Origin: Planococcus sp. 107-1
GTDB lineage: Bacteria > Bacillota > Bacilli > Bacillales_A > Planococcaceae
DNA: 64,000 bases
Assembly (NCBI RefSeq): GCF_021513255.1
Contig: NZ_CP090977.1
Coordinates: 1,302,001-1,366,000 of the forward strand
Reading direction: 5' to 3'
This document shows positions 56,319 to 64,000 of the stretch, piece after piece (position 1 is the stretch's first letter; every line of letters begins with the position of its first letter). The position numbers were made by a program, and so were the translations under genes. The notes under the pieces were generated by a model. That model was not told the DNA's origin, made no database searches, and was given only the letters and a program-made list of their open reading frames with translations.

Positions 56319-57533
56319 ATGGATACATTACCTTTTTTGCCAATCATTGTAGGAACAGATATGAATGCTTACAATATGGCGATTTCATTTCACGAAGCTT
56401 ATGGGATTAAACCGATTTTAGTCGGAAAAGAACCATTATCATTTACATCAATGAGCAATATTACAGAGACGATCGAATTGCGCTCCGGCTTGGCTGATTC
56501 TGCTCAATTTGCATCAATTCTAACCGATATTGCCCGTAAATACCGAACACCGGGCAAAACATTATTGCTGATCGGTACGAACGATTTATATGTTCGGCTG
56601 ATCATCGAGAATGCTTCCGTTTTAAAAGAGCATTTTGTTTTTAATTACATCAATGAAGATTTGATGAATCAACTTCAAGTAAAAGCGAATTTCTATAAGC
56701 TTTGTAAAGAACACGGTATTGAAACGCCGACTACGTTCTTCTATGATTGCCGTTCAGGTGTGCCGTTTGAAGAACAGATGATGTATCCGGTCATTGTCAA
56801 ACCGAGCAACGGAATCCAATACAATCTCAATAAATTTGCGGGCCAGCAAAAAGTGTATAAAGTTGAAACGCCGCAAGAGCTGAAGAACGTCATCGATACG
56901 ATTATTGCGAGCGGCTATGATGACGAGCTGATCATCCAAGATTTCATTCCTGGCGATGATACGTATATGTGGGATTCAGTTATTTATGCTAGTTCAAAAG
57001 GCAAAACACAGCTTGTAACATTTGCCCAAGTGGTGCTGCAAGAACATACGGTTACGGCAATCGGCAATTATACAGCATTGATTACCCGCTTTGATAAAGA
57101 AATGATGGTGAAGCTCCAGAATTTCCTTGAAGCGGTTGGCTATACAGGATTTGCGAATTTCGATTTAAAATACGATGAACGGGACGGGAAATTCAAAGTC
57201 TTTGAAGTGAATATCCGTCAAGGGCGTTCGAGTTATTACGTCACAGCGCTCGGTCATAATATGGCTTCTTATTTCGTCGACGACCTCATTTACCATGTTG
57301 AAAAACCGGTCACTTATTTAAATGAAGATTTCCTATTCACGGTAGTGCCGAAAATCGTCTTGAAAAAATTTGTGGACAATAAAGCCGTACAGCGTGATAT
57401 CAAAGAATTATTGAAAAAAGGCAAATACGGTAATCCGCTATTCTATAAAAAGGATACGCATTTAAAACGGAAGCTGTATTTGTTTGCACGGCAAATCAAC
57501 TACTATAAGAAGTATAAAAATAATCAGTGGTAA
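56319..57533 (+). CDS. ATP-grasp carboxylate-amine ligase, D-aspartate-ligase (Asl) like
   Basis: A 404-residue ATP-grasp protein. It resembles the Enterococcus D-aspartate ligase, which adds D-Asp to the lysine side chain of peptidoglycan precursors. Similar parts are the start LPIIVGTDMNAYNMAISF, YPVIVKPSNGIQY, IIQDFIPGDDTYM, GYTGFANFDLKYD and EVNIRQGRSSYYVT. Planococcaceae walls often carry L-Lys-D-Glu or L-Lys-D-Asp bridges, so a wall cross-bridge ligase for D-Asp or D-Glu is the best guess. It follows phoR by 14 nt (AGGAGG), implying co-expression with the phosphate/wall-linked PhoPR system. Confidence 0.8.
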   Translation: MDTLPFLPIIVGTDMNAYNMAISFHEAYGIKPILVGKEPLSFTSMSNITETIELRSGLADSAQFASILTDIARKYRTPGKTLLLIGTNDLYVRLIIENASVLKEHFVFNYINEDLMNQLQVKANFYKLCKEHGIETPTTFFYDCRSGVPFEEQMMYPVIVKPSNGIQYNLNKFAGQQKVYKVETPQELKNVIDTIIASGYDDELIIQDFIPGDDTYMWDSVIYASSKGKTQLVTFAQVVLQEHTVTAIGNYTALITRFDKEMMVKLQNFLEAVGYTGFANFDLKYDERDGKFKVFEVNIRQGRSSYYVTALGHNMASYFVDDLIYHVEKPVTYLNEDFLFTVVPKIVLKKFVDNKAVQRDIKELLKKGKYGNPLFYKKDTHLKRKLYLFARQINYYKKYKNNQW

Positions 57534-57613
57534 TATTTACAAAACATTAATACTGACTTCACAATAGAATGTTATGGTTACTAAGAACCCCCCTTTAAAC
57601 CGCATAAATAGAA

Positions 57614-57645
57614 AACGAGCCCTCTAACCCGGGGCTCTTTTTCGT
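57614..57645 (+). terminator. Terminator of the phoPR-ligase operon
   Basis: GAGCCC-tctaacccg-GGGCTC followed by TTTTT. Confidence 0.75.
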
Positions 57646-57693
57646 TTGCAATTCAAAATGCAAGAGAGATTCAAGTGAGATTGCCTAATTTTA

Positions 57694-57719
57694 TGAAACT
57701 ATTTTAATATTGCTTCGTA
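57694..57719 (+). promoter_or_regulatory. Sigma-W-type (ECF) promoter of hflKC
   Basis: TGAAAC (57694-57699), 16 nt, CGTA (57716-57719, continuing GAAT). It lies ~36 nt before the hflK start. Confidence 0.72.
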
Positions 57720-57754
57720 GAATAAGTATACATAATAAAAAAGGGGGTCATTAC

Positions 57755-58721
57755 ATGACTACGAAAAAAGTGCTAAGCGTCATCGCTTTAGCTGTCTTAG
57801 GAATCATCCTATTAATCGCAATTTTTACTTCATGGTATACAGTAGATGAATCCGAACAAGCTGTCATCATCACATTCGGGGTAGCGAATGAAACCGTTAC
57901 AGAATCGGGGCTGCATTTTAAATTGCCATGGCCAATCCAAAAAGCTGAAGTCCTTTCAAAAGAAACCTACAGCTTGCAATTCGGCTATAACCAGAACGAA
58001 CAAGGGGAAATCACTTCTTATGATGCAGAAACCAAAATGATTACAGGAGATGAAAATATCGTCCTTGCGGATTTGATTGTCCAGTGGAAAATTACAGATC
58101 CTAAAAAATACTTGTTCAGCTCAGAAGCGCCTAGGGAAATTCTCCATGATGCCACTTCCGCTTCCATCCGTTCCATCATCGGCAGCTCATTGATCGACGA
58201 TGCCCTGACTTCAGGGAAAGCAGAAATCGAATCGGAAACACGTGATTTGTTGGCATCGCTCATCGATAAATACGATATCGGCATATCTGTTTTGGCAGTT
58301 AAACTCCAAGACGTGGAATTGCCGAATGAAGAAGTGCGTGCTGCATTCACCAATGTGACGGATGCCAGAGAAACGATGAACACAAAAATTAATGAAGCTA
58401 AAAAATATGAAAATCAGAAACGCAATGAAGCGCTAGGTGAAAAAGCGGCCATTAATTCACGCGCTGAAGGGCAAAAAGTGTCGCGTGTTGAACAAGCGGG
58501 GTGACGTCGCAGTATTCGATAAACTTTATGCTGAATACCGTACAAATCCTGAAGTAACGCAACAGCGCCTGATCATTGAAACATTGGAAACGGTTTTGCC
58601 GAACGCGAAACTTTATATTATGAATGATGAAGGCGGAACAATGAAATATTTGCCGCTTGAGAGTATGCAGTCTGTCGTGCCGCCAGCGGCTGAAACTGAA
58701 GAAGAAGGGAGCGGAAACTAA
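57755..58721 (+). CDS. hflK: FtsH modulator HflK, SPFH/band-7 protein (frame break)
   Basis: HflK-like protein of ~322 residues when joined. It has one N-terminal transmembrane helix (~5-27), then the SPFH domain (VDESEQAVIITFG ... DENIVLADLIVQWKI) and a coiled coil. The frame breaks at 58496-58501. Adding CG (AGCGGGG to AGCGCGGGG) gives RVEQARGDVAVFDKLY, a very conserved HflK stretch. With HflC it forms a membrane cage around FtsH protease. The start 57755 follows AAGGGGG. A sigma-W-type promoter upstream suggests membrane-stress induction, as for SPFH proteins FloT/FloA in B. subtilis. Confidence 0.9.
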
Positions 58722-59701
58722 TGGAGCCGAACAAACCGATAACAGGATCTCCGAAGCCGAATCCATGGGAAAACCCCAAAAAGCCAAAAAAGAAAAAAGA
58801 GCCGAAAGAGCCGATCAATTTTAAAAAGCATTGGAAACTTATTGTCGGCGCAGTTGTCGTACTCGCGGCATTGCTCATCATCTTGACAAATGTATATGTT
58901 GTAAAAGAAAACGAATACCGCGTAGTGCGCCAATTCGGTGAAGTCGTCGATATTCATGAAGAACCCGGCATAAAAATGAAGATTCCTTTTATTCAAAGCG
59001 TGACTACTTTGCCGAATTACCAAATGACCTATGATGTTTCAGAAGCCGAAATCAATACAAAAGATAAAAAACGAATTATTATCGATAATTACGCGGTATG
59101 GGAAGTTGTAAATCCGATCGATCTGATCTCCAATGCCGGAACGATCATTAACGCAGAATCCCGTATGGAAGAGTTTATCTACTCAGTTGTCCGAGCGGAA
59201 CTTGGCCAATTGAATTACGAGGATATCATCAACGATGAAAACTCATCACGCGGCAGCGTGAATGACAATGTCACAAAAAAAGTGAATGAATTGTTAGAGA
59301 AAGACAAATACGGCATACAAGTCATCGACGTTCGCATTAAACGCACCGACTTGCCGGAAGAAAACGAGCAGTCCGTCTATACGCGGATGATTTCTGAACG
59401 CGATTCCACAGCCCAGGACTATTTGTCGCAAGGCGATGCGAAAAAACGCGAAATCGAAGCCCAGGCAGACCGCGAAGCCCAAGAATTGATCGCAACTGCC
59501 CGTAAAGAAGCAGCATTGATCCAGGCAGAAGGCGAATCTGAAGCGGCTAAAATCTACAATCAGTCGTTCTCGAAAGACCCTGATTTTTATCAGCTGTACC
59601 GGTCTTTGGAGTCCTATACGAAAACTATTGGCGAGGATACAGTCATCATCTTGCCATCAGATTCCCCTTACGCAAATATCTTAACAGGGAATTTGGAATA
59701 A
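58721..59701 (+). CDS. hflC: FtsH modulator HflC, SPFH/band-7 protein
   Basis: A 326-residue HflC-like partner of HflK. A ~45-residue proline/lysine-rich cytoplasmic N-terminus precedes the transmembrane helix (LIVGAVVVLAALLIILTNVYVV, ~46-67). The SPFH domain has VRQFGEVVDIHEEPGIKMKIPF, and the coiled coil includes AQADREAQELIATARKEAALIQAEGE. The extended basic N-terminus is longer than in E. coli HflC. Its ATG overlaps the hflK stop by one base (TAATG), with GGGAGCGG as ribosome site. Confidence 0.9.
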   Translation: MEPNKPITGSPKPNPWENPKKPKKKKEPKEPINFKKHWKLIVGAVVVLAALLIILTNVYVVKENEYRVVRQFGEVVDIHEEPGIKMKIPFIQSVTTLPNYQMTYDVSEAEINTKDKKRIIIDNYAVWEVVNPIDLISNAGTIINAESRMEEFIYSVVRAELGQLNYEDIINDENSSRGSVNDNVTKKVNELLEKDKYGIQVIDVRIKRTDLPEENEQSVYTRMISERDSTAQDYLSQGDAKKREIEAQADREAQELIATARKEAALIQAEGESEAAKIYNQSFSKDPDFYQLYRSLESYTKTIGEDTVIILPSDSPYANILTGNLE

Positions 59702-59735
59702 AACAGAGCCGTCATTTCTATTCTTTTTGCCTGCA

Positions 59736-59744
59736 TGGTAAAAT
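59736..59744 (+). promoter_or_regulatory. Possible extended -10 promoter of polA
   Basis: TGGTAAAAT, ~115 nt before the polA start, with only a weak -35. It would open transcription of polA-mutM-coaE. Confidence 0.35.
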
Positions 59745-59856
59745 GATAGGAATGATGGCTTATTTATTTTCATCGAAGACATTGAAGCCGCCAAATGTTT
59801 TGGCGAAGCAGAGAACGATTCTTTTGAAGATCGTCAGTAGTGAGAGGGGTAATATT

Positions 59857-62475
59857 GTGGCGAAGAAAATTCTTTTATTGGATGGAAACAGTTTGGCGTA
59901 CCGCGCGTTTTTTGCGCTGCCATTGCTTACGAACGAACACGGCATCCACACAAACGCAGTTTATGGGTTTACGATGATGCTGCAGAAAATCCTTGAAGAA
60001 GAGCAGCCGACGCATATGATCGTAGCATTCGATGCAGGGAAAACGACGTTCCGGCATGAGACGTTCAGCGATTACAAAGGAGGGCGCCAAAAGACGCCGC
60101 CTGAGTTATCCGAGCAATTCCCTTATTTGAGAAAGTTGATCGATGCCTACCGCATTAAACGGTATGAATTGCCGAACTATGAGGCGGATGACATTATTGG
60201 CACATTGAGCTTAGAAGCTGAACAAGCAGGCGATGAAGTGATTGTAATTTCCGGCGACAAGGATTTGACGCAGCTTGCTTCTCCGTCGACGACTGTTTAC
60301 ATCACCCGTAAAGGCATTACAGATATTGAAAAATACACGGTTGAACACATTAAAGAAAAGTATGGGCTGACACCAGCGCAGATCATTGATATGAAAGGCT
60401 TGATGGGAGATGCTTCAGATAATATCCCAGGCGTACCGGGCGTAGGTGAAAAAACAGCGATTAAATTGCTTGCTGCCCACGGTTCAGTAGAAGGCGTCTA
60501 TGAAGCCATTGACCAGCAAAAAGGCAAGTTGAAGGAAAAGCTGGAAGCCAATGAGGATTTGGCATTGATCAGTAAAAAACTGGCTACTATTGAACGCCAA
60601 GCACCGATTGAAATAGCGATTGATGAACTTTCTTATGATGGACCGGACCAGGATGAATTGGTGAAAGTCTGGAATGAGTTAGCGTTTAAATCTTTGCTGG
60701 AAAAGATGGAATACACCGCTGAAGAAACCGAAAAAGAAGAATTGGTCTTTGAAGTGCTGAGTGAAATCGATCCGTCTATTCTTGAAGATGAAATGGCTGT
60801 CCATCTGGAGCTGTACGATGAACAGTACCATACATGCGACTTGCTCGGCGTTTCTTTGGCAACAGCCGAAAAAACGTACGTGATTCCAATGGATGTCATC
60901 AAAGAATCGCAAACGTTCAAAGATTGGTTCAAAGATGATTCGAAGAAGAAATACATGTCCGATTCCAAAGCATCGACTGCCGCCTTTTTCCGCTGCGGCG
61001 TCGATGTGGACGGCGTCGACTTTGATTTGATGCTGGGTGCGTACATTGTCAATCCTTCGCTGACCTATACCGATTTGGCGAATATCGTTCAAGAATACGG
61101 CTATACGGAGGTCTCGCAAAACGAACAGATTTACGGAAAAGGCGCAAAAAAAGCGGTGCCGAACGACGCGATCCTGCATGAGCACATTGCGAGAAAAGCG
61201 CGTACAATCTGGGCAGTGCGGCCCTTGGTGCTGAATAAATTAAAAGAAAACGAGCAATACGATTTGTACCGCAATTTGGAGTTGCCGCTTGCAACCATTC
61301 TAGGCGCAATGGAATCGCTTGGCGTCACCGTGGATAAAGAGCAATTAGTGGCGATGGGCGAGGAGCTATCCGGTAAACTCGTGAAAATCGAATCGGAGAT
61401 CCACAGTTTGGCTGGAGAAGAATTCAACATCAATTCACCGAAGCAATTAGGTGTGGTACTTTTTGAAAAACTGGGGCTGCCGGTTCTTAAGAAAACAAAA
61501 ACCGGCTATTCAACAGCTGCCGATGTGTTAGAGAAGCTGAATGGCCAGCATGAAATCATTTCACATATCCTTTTATACCGCCAGCTCGGGAAAATCCTTT
61601 CTACTTATATTGAAGGGCTATTAAAAGAAATCCATGAAGACGGCAAAGTGCATACACGCTTCCAGCAAGCCTTGACGACGACAGGGCGTTTGAGTTCCAT
61701 TAACCCGAACCTCCAGAACATCCCTGTACGTTTGGAAGAAGGCCGGAAAATCCGCAAAGCCTTTATTCCTTCCTTCCCTGACTGGGTAATGGTAGCGGCC
61801 GATTATTCACAGATTGAATTGCGCGTCCTGGCTGAAATGTCGAAAGACGAGCGGCTGATCGAGGCTTTCAAAAACGACCGGGATATCCATACAACGACGG
61901 CAATGGACGTGTTCCATGTGCCGGCTGAGGAAGTGACCGGCGATATGCGCCGTGCAGCAAAAGCGGTTAACTTCGGCATTGTCTATGGCATCAGCGATTA
62001 TGGCCTTTCCCAGAACTTGAACATCACCCGTAAAGAAGCACAAGCATTTATCGACCGGTATTTTGCAAGCTTCCCGGGAGTTAAAGGGTATATGAACGAT
62101 ATCGTAGCGGGTGCCAAGAAAAATGGTTTTGTGACAACACTCATGAACCGCCGGCGCTATTTGCCGGATATAACAAGCTCGAATTTCAATTTGCGCAGTT
62201 TTGCAGAACGCACAGCGATGAATACGCCGATCCAAGGCAGTGCTGCTGACATCATTAAAAAAGCGATGATTGATATGGCCGATGCCTTGGAGCGCGAAGG
62301 GCTGAAAACGCGTATGCTGCTGCAAGTGCACGATGAGCTGATTTTTGAAGCACCGCCGGAAGAATTGGAGAAATTGAAGGAATTGGTTCCACAAGTAATG
62401 GAACATGCAGTAGAGCTGAATGTTCCATTGAAAGTGGATTTTGCATTTGGCGATACATGGTACGATACAAAATAA
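59857..62475 (+). CDS. polA: DNA polymerase I
   Basis: An 872-residue Pol I for Okazaki-fragment processing and repair. The 5'-3' exonuclease domain (LLDGNSLAYRAFFALP, YEADDIIGTL, GDASDNIPGVPGVGEKTA) occupies ~1-290. The middle 3'-5' exonuclease-like domain lacks the DxE catalytic motif, as in other Bacillus enzymes, so proofreading is not expected. The polymerase domain shows VAADYSQIELRVLAEMS, RRAAKAVNFGIVYG and LLQVHDELIFE. The start is GTG 59857 after GAGGGG; the upstream extension from 59743 is non-coding. Confidence 0.97.
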   Translation: MAKKILLLDGNSLAYRAFFALPLLTNEHGIHTNAVYGFTMMLQKILEEEQPTHMIVAFDAGKTTFRHETFSDYKGGRQKTPPELSEQFPYLRKLIDAYRIKRYELPNYEADDIIGTLSLEAEQAGDEVIVISGDKDLTQLASPSTTVYITRKGITDIEKYTVEHIKEKYGLTPAQIIDMKGLMGDASDNIPGVPGVGEKTAIKLLAAHGSVEGVYEAIDQQKGKLKEKLEANEDLALISKKLATIERQAPIEIAIDELSYDGPDQDELVKVWNELAFKSLLEKMEYTAEETEKEELVFEVLSEIDPSILEDEMAVHLELYDEQYHTCDLLGVSLATAEKTYVIPMDVIKESQTFKDWFKDDSKKKYMSDSKASTAAFFRCGVDVDGVDFDLMLGAYIVNPSLTYTDLANIVQEYGYTEVSQNEQIYGKGAKKAVPNDAILHEHIARKARTIWAVRPLVLNKLKENEQYDLYRNLELPLATILGAMESLGVTVDKEQLVAMGEELSGKLVKIESEIHSLAGEEFNINSPKQLGVVLFEKLGLPVLKKTKTGYSTAADVLEKLNGQHEIISHILLYRQLGKILSTYIEGLLKEIHEDGKVHTRFQQALTTTGRLSSINPNLQNIPVRLEEGRKIRKAFIPSFPDWVMVAADYSQIELRVLAEMSKDERLIEAFKNDRDIHTTTAMDVFHVPAEEVTGDMRRAAKAVNFGIVYGISDYGLSQNLNITRKEAQAFIDRYFASFPGVKGYMNDIVAGAKKNGFVTTLMNRRRYLPDITSSNFNLRSFAERTAMNTPIQGSAADIIKKAMIDMADALEREGLKTRMLLQVHDELIFEAPPEELEKLKELVPQVMEHAVELNVPLKVDFAFGDTWYDTK

Positions 62476-62489
62476 CAGGAGGCTTATGA

Positions 62490-63359
62490 ATGCCTGAACT
62501 TCCAGAAGTTGAAGGCGTCGTCCGCCAGATCCGTCCTGCCGCAATCGGCAAGAAAATTGAAGAAGTCTTTGTTTCAGATACGATTCGGGTGTCAAAGACG
62601 AGCGGCAAGGAAGCGATCATCAAACGGATGGAGACCGACATGTTCATCAGCCGTTTGATGGGCGCACAGATCATCAGTGTAGAACGGCGCAGCAAATACA
62701 TTTATTTCACATTAAAAAAAGATGGCGAATTTTTACTGGTCAACCACCTTGGCATGTCTGGGGCATGGTTTTATGTGGATAGCCTGCTGTCAATCGGCGA
62801 AGAGAAATTCCGCAAGCACGTCCATGTGGTGCTGAGCTTGAGCGACGGCAATTTACTGGCTTTCTCCGATATCCGCCGCTTTGGCGAAATGCGGGTATTA
62901 AAGGAAGAAACGGATTTTCCTCCGCTGCTTTTAATGGCTCCGGAACCATTTGAAGAAAGTGCATTGGCGCATTTTCTTCAAATGGCCGAAAGTCCGAAAT
63001 ACCAGAACAAACCGATCAAAGAAGTGATCATGGACGGACAAGTGATATCAGGCTGCGGCAATATATACGCAACTGAAGCCTTGTTCAAAATGAAAATCCA
63101 TCCCAATCGGGCAGCAAAGCGAATCAGCAGAACGCGTAAAGTGGAGCTGTTCCAAACGATTGTCGCGATTTTGCTTGAAAGCATCGAAGCAGGGGGAAGC
63201 ACGATTTCCGACTATCGCAATGTCAACGGGGAATCTGGCAATATGCAGAACCGGTTCGGCATGTACGGCAAAAAACAATGCATGGAATGCGGCAGTATGA
63301 CCAAATCTCTGCAGATTGGCGGAAGAACTTCGGTCTACTGTCCGACCTGCCAAAAGTGA
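62490..63359 (+). CDS. mutM: Formamidopyrimidine-DNA glycosylase
   Basis: A 289-residue Fpg that removes 8-oxoguanine. The catalytic N-terminal proline and glutamate are in PELPEVEGVV (P2/E3 after Met removal). K in GRRSKYIYF-like RRSKYIYF and the H2TH motif are present (SGCGNIYATEALF). The C-terminal zinc finger is CMECG ... CPTC. CAGGAGGC precedes the ATG 14 nt after the polA stop, so it is cotranscribed with polA as in B. subtilis. Confidence 0.97.
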   Translation: MPELPEVEGVVRQIRPAAIGKKIEEVFVSDTIRVSKTSGKEAIIKRMETDMFISRLMGAQIISVERRSKYIYFTLKKDGEFLLVNHLGMSGAWFYVDSLLSIGEEKFRKHVHVVLSLSDGNLLAFSDIRRFGEMRVLKEETDFPPLLLMAPEPFEESALAHFLQMAESPKYQNKPIKEVIMDGQVISGCGNIYATEALFKMKIHPNRAAKRISRTRKVELFQTIVAILLESIEAGGSTISDYRNVNGESGNMQNRFGMYGKKQCMECGSMTKSLQIGGRTSVYCPTCQK

Positions 63360-63369
63360 GGGCAAGAAG

Positions 63370-63975
63370 ATGATTATAGGATTGACTGGCAGTATTGCGA
63401 GTGGAAAAAGCACCGTCTCGAAAATGCTCGAAGAATTAGGGTATCCTATTATTGATGCCGATCAAGTGGCGCGATTAGTGGTGGAGCCAGGGCAAGAGAC
63501 CTTGGTGAAGATCGCTGCTTTATTCGGAGAAGGTGTGATCAAAGAAGATGGGACTATGGACCGGGCTAAAGTCGGTGAATTGATTTTCAACGACCCGGCT
63601 AGCCGCAAAAGTTTGAACGATGTCATCCATCCAGCTATCCGGCAAGAAATGCTTCGGCAGCGCAGTGAACTCCTGGAGCAAGGGCATGAAACCATCATCA
63701 TGGACATCCCTTTGCTGTTTGAAAGCAGGCTCCAGCATTTCGTTGATAAGATTCTGGTCGTCAGTGTCACAGAAGAAAACCAGCTGAACCGCTTAATGGA
63801 ACGAAATGAGTTGAGTGAAAAAGAAGCGCGTGCACGCATCGCTTCTCAGTTGCCGATGTCGGTGAAAGAAGAAGGGGCCGATGCCGTAATTTACAATAAC
63901 GGCACCTTCGACGAAACAAAATGGCAGCTGAACCGCATCTTAGACAAATGGCGTGAGGAACTGTCGGGAGAGTAG
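63370..63975 (+). CDS. coaE: Dephospho-CoA kinase
   Basis: A 201-residue P-loop kinase for the last step of coenzyme A synthesis. Walker A is GLTGSIASGKST (residues ~4-15), followed by IIDADQVARLVVEPG, DVIHPAIR and the lid region NRLMERNELSEKEARARI. ATG 63370 is chosen with GAGGG overlapping the mutM stop; the longer frame from 63316 lies inside mutM. B. subtilis has ytaF between mutM and coaE; it is absent here. The last 25 bases of the window hold nothing recognised. Confidence 0.96.
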   Translation: MIIGLTGSIASGKSTVSKMLEELGYPIIDADQVARLVVEPGQETLVKIAALFGEGVIKEDGTMDRAKVGELIFNDPASRKSLNDVIHPAIRQEMLRQRSELLEQGHETIIMDIPLLFESRLQHFVDKILVVSVTEENQLNRLMERNELSEKEARARIASQLPMSVKEEGADAVIYNNGTFDETKWQLNRILDKWREELSGE

Positions 63976-64000
63976 AGCGGAAACAGATTGGTTTTGCATA

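Noticed and set aside
59743..59856. N-terminal extension of PolA by 38 residues
   Set aside because: It covers the likely promoter and has no ribosome site; GTG 59857 with GAGGGG matches the family N-terminus.
61807..62595. 262-residue minus-strand frame
   Set aside because: Antisense of the polA 3' end and mutM start; cysteine/histidine-rich low-quality composition typical of a shadow frame.

Overview
The window looks like a core-chromosome segment of a low-to-moderate-GC Bacillota of the order Bacillales. A Planococcaceae member (Planococcus or a close relative) is my best guess. The reasons are AGGAGG-type ribosome sites, frequent TTG/GTG starts, sigma-A promoters, a T-box, cre boxes, sigma-W-type promoters and a gene order that follows the Bacillus subtilis rpsD-ezrA-nifZ-thiI ... 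ytkL-ytoI-ytpI-nrnA-dnaE-accDA-pfkA-pyk-citZ-icd-mdh-phoPR-polA-mutM-coaE arc. The family assignment is inference; I ran no database search. No phage, insertion sequence, CRISPR array, rRNA or tRNA gene was seen.

Layout. 0.2-3.1 kb: RsbR-type stressosome protein and a pnuC-nadR NAD salvage pair. 3.1-13 kb: rpsD with its autoregulatory S4 leader, a methionine gamma-lyase type enzyme with a cre site, a tandem repeat cluster, the free-methionine sulfoxide reductase gene, hisJ, ezrA, nifZ-thiI and an acyl-CoA synthetase. 13-30 kb, more variable: rarD, a sigma-W-type sppA-yteJ operon, tpx, ytxK, an SLH-domain protein, hydrolases, a divergent SgrR-like regulator/MFS pair, acetyltransferases, and an EamA-SDR-acyl-CoA ligase run. 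30-37 kb: an orphan ribT, a tyrosine-type T-box controlling an NhaC-family transporter, phnA-like, a second sigma-W-type promoter with a small membrane protein, a universal stress protein, ald and pepQ. 37-64 kb: the conserved housekeeping arc covering nanoRNase, replicative polymerase DnaE, fatty-acid carboxylase, lower glycolysis, TCA enzymes, PhoPR, a D-aspartate-ligase-like ATP-grasp protein, HflKC (third sigma-W-type promoter), PolA, MutM and CoaE.

Two window-scale patterns stand out. First, eleven reading-frame breaks fall in ten genes, several of them normally essential or strongly conserved (dnaE, pyk, ezrA, phoP). Nine of the eleven are repaired by restoring C, G or CG inside a CGCG-containing context, so they are most likely systematic sequence errors rather than real mutations. 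Second, three promoters match the extracytoplasmic-function sigma-W consensus (TGAAAC, 16-17 nt, CGTA) upstream of sppA-yteJ, a small unknown membrane protein and hflKC, which together would make a coherent membrane-stress regulon.
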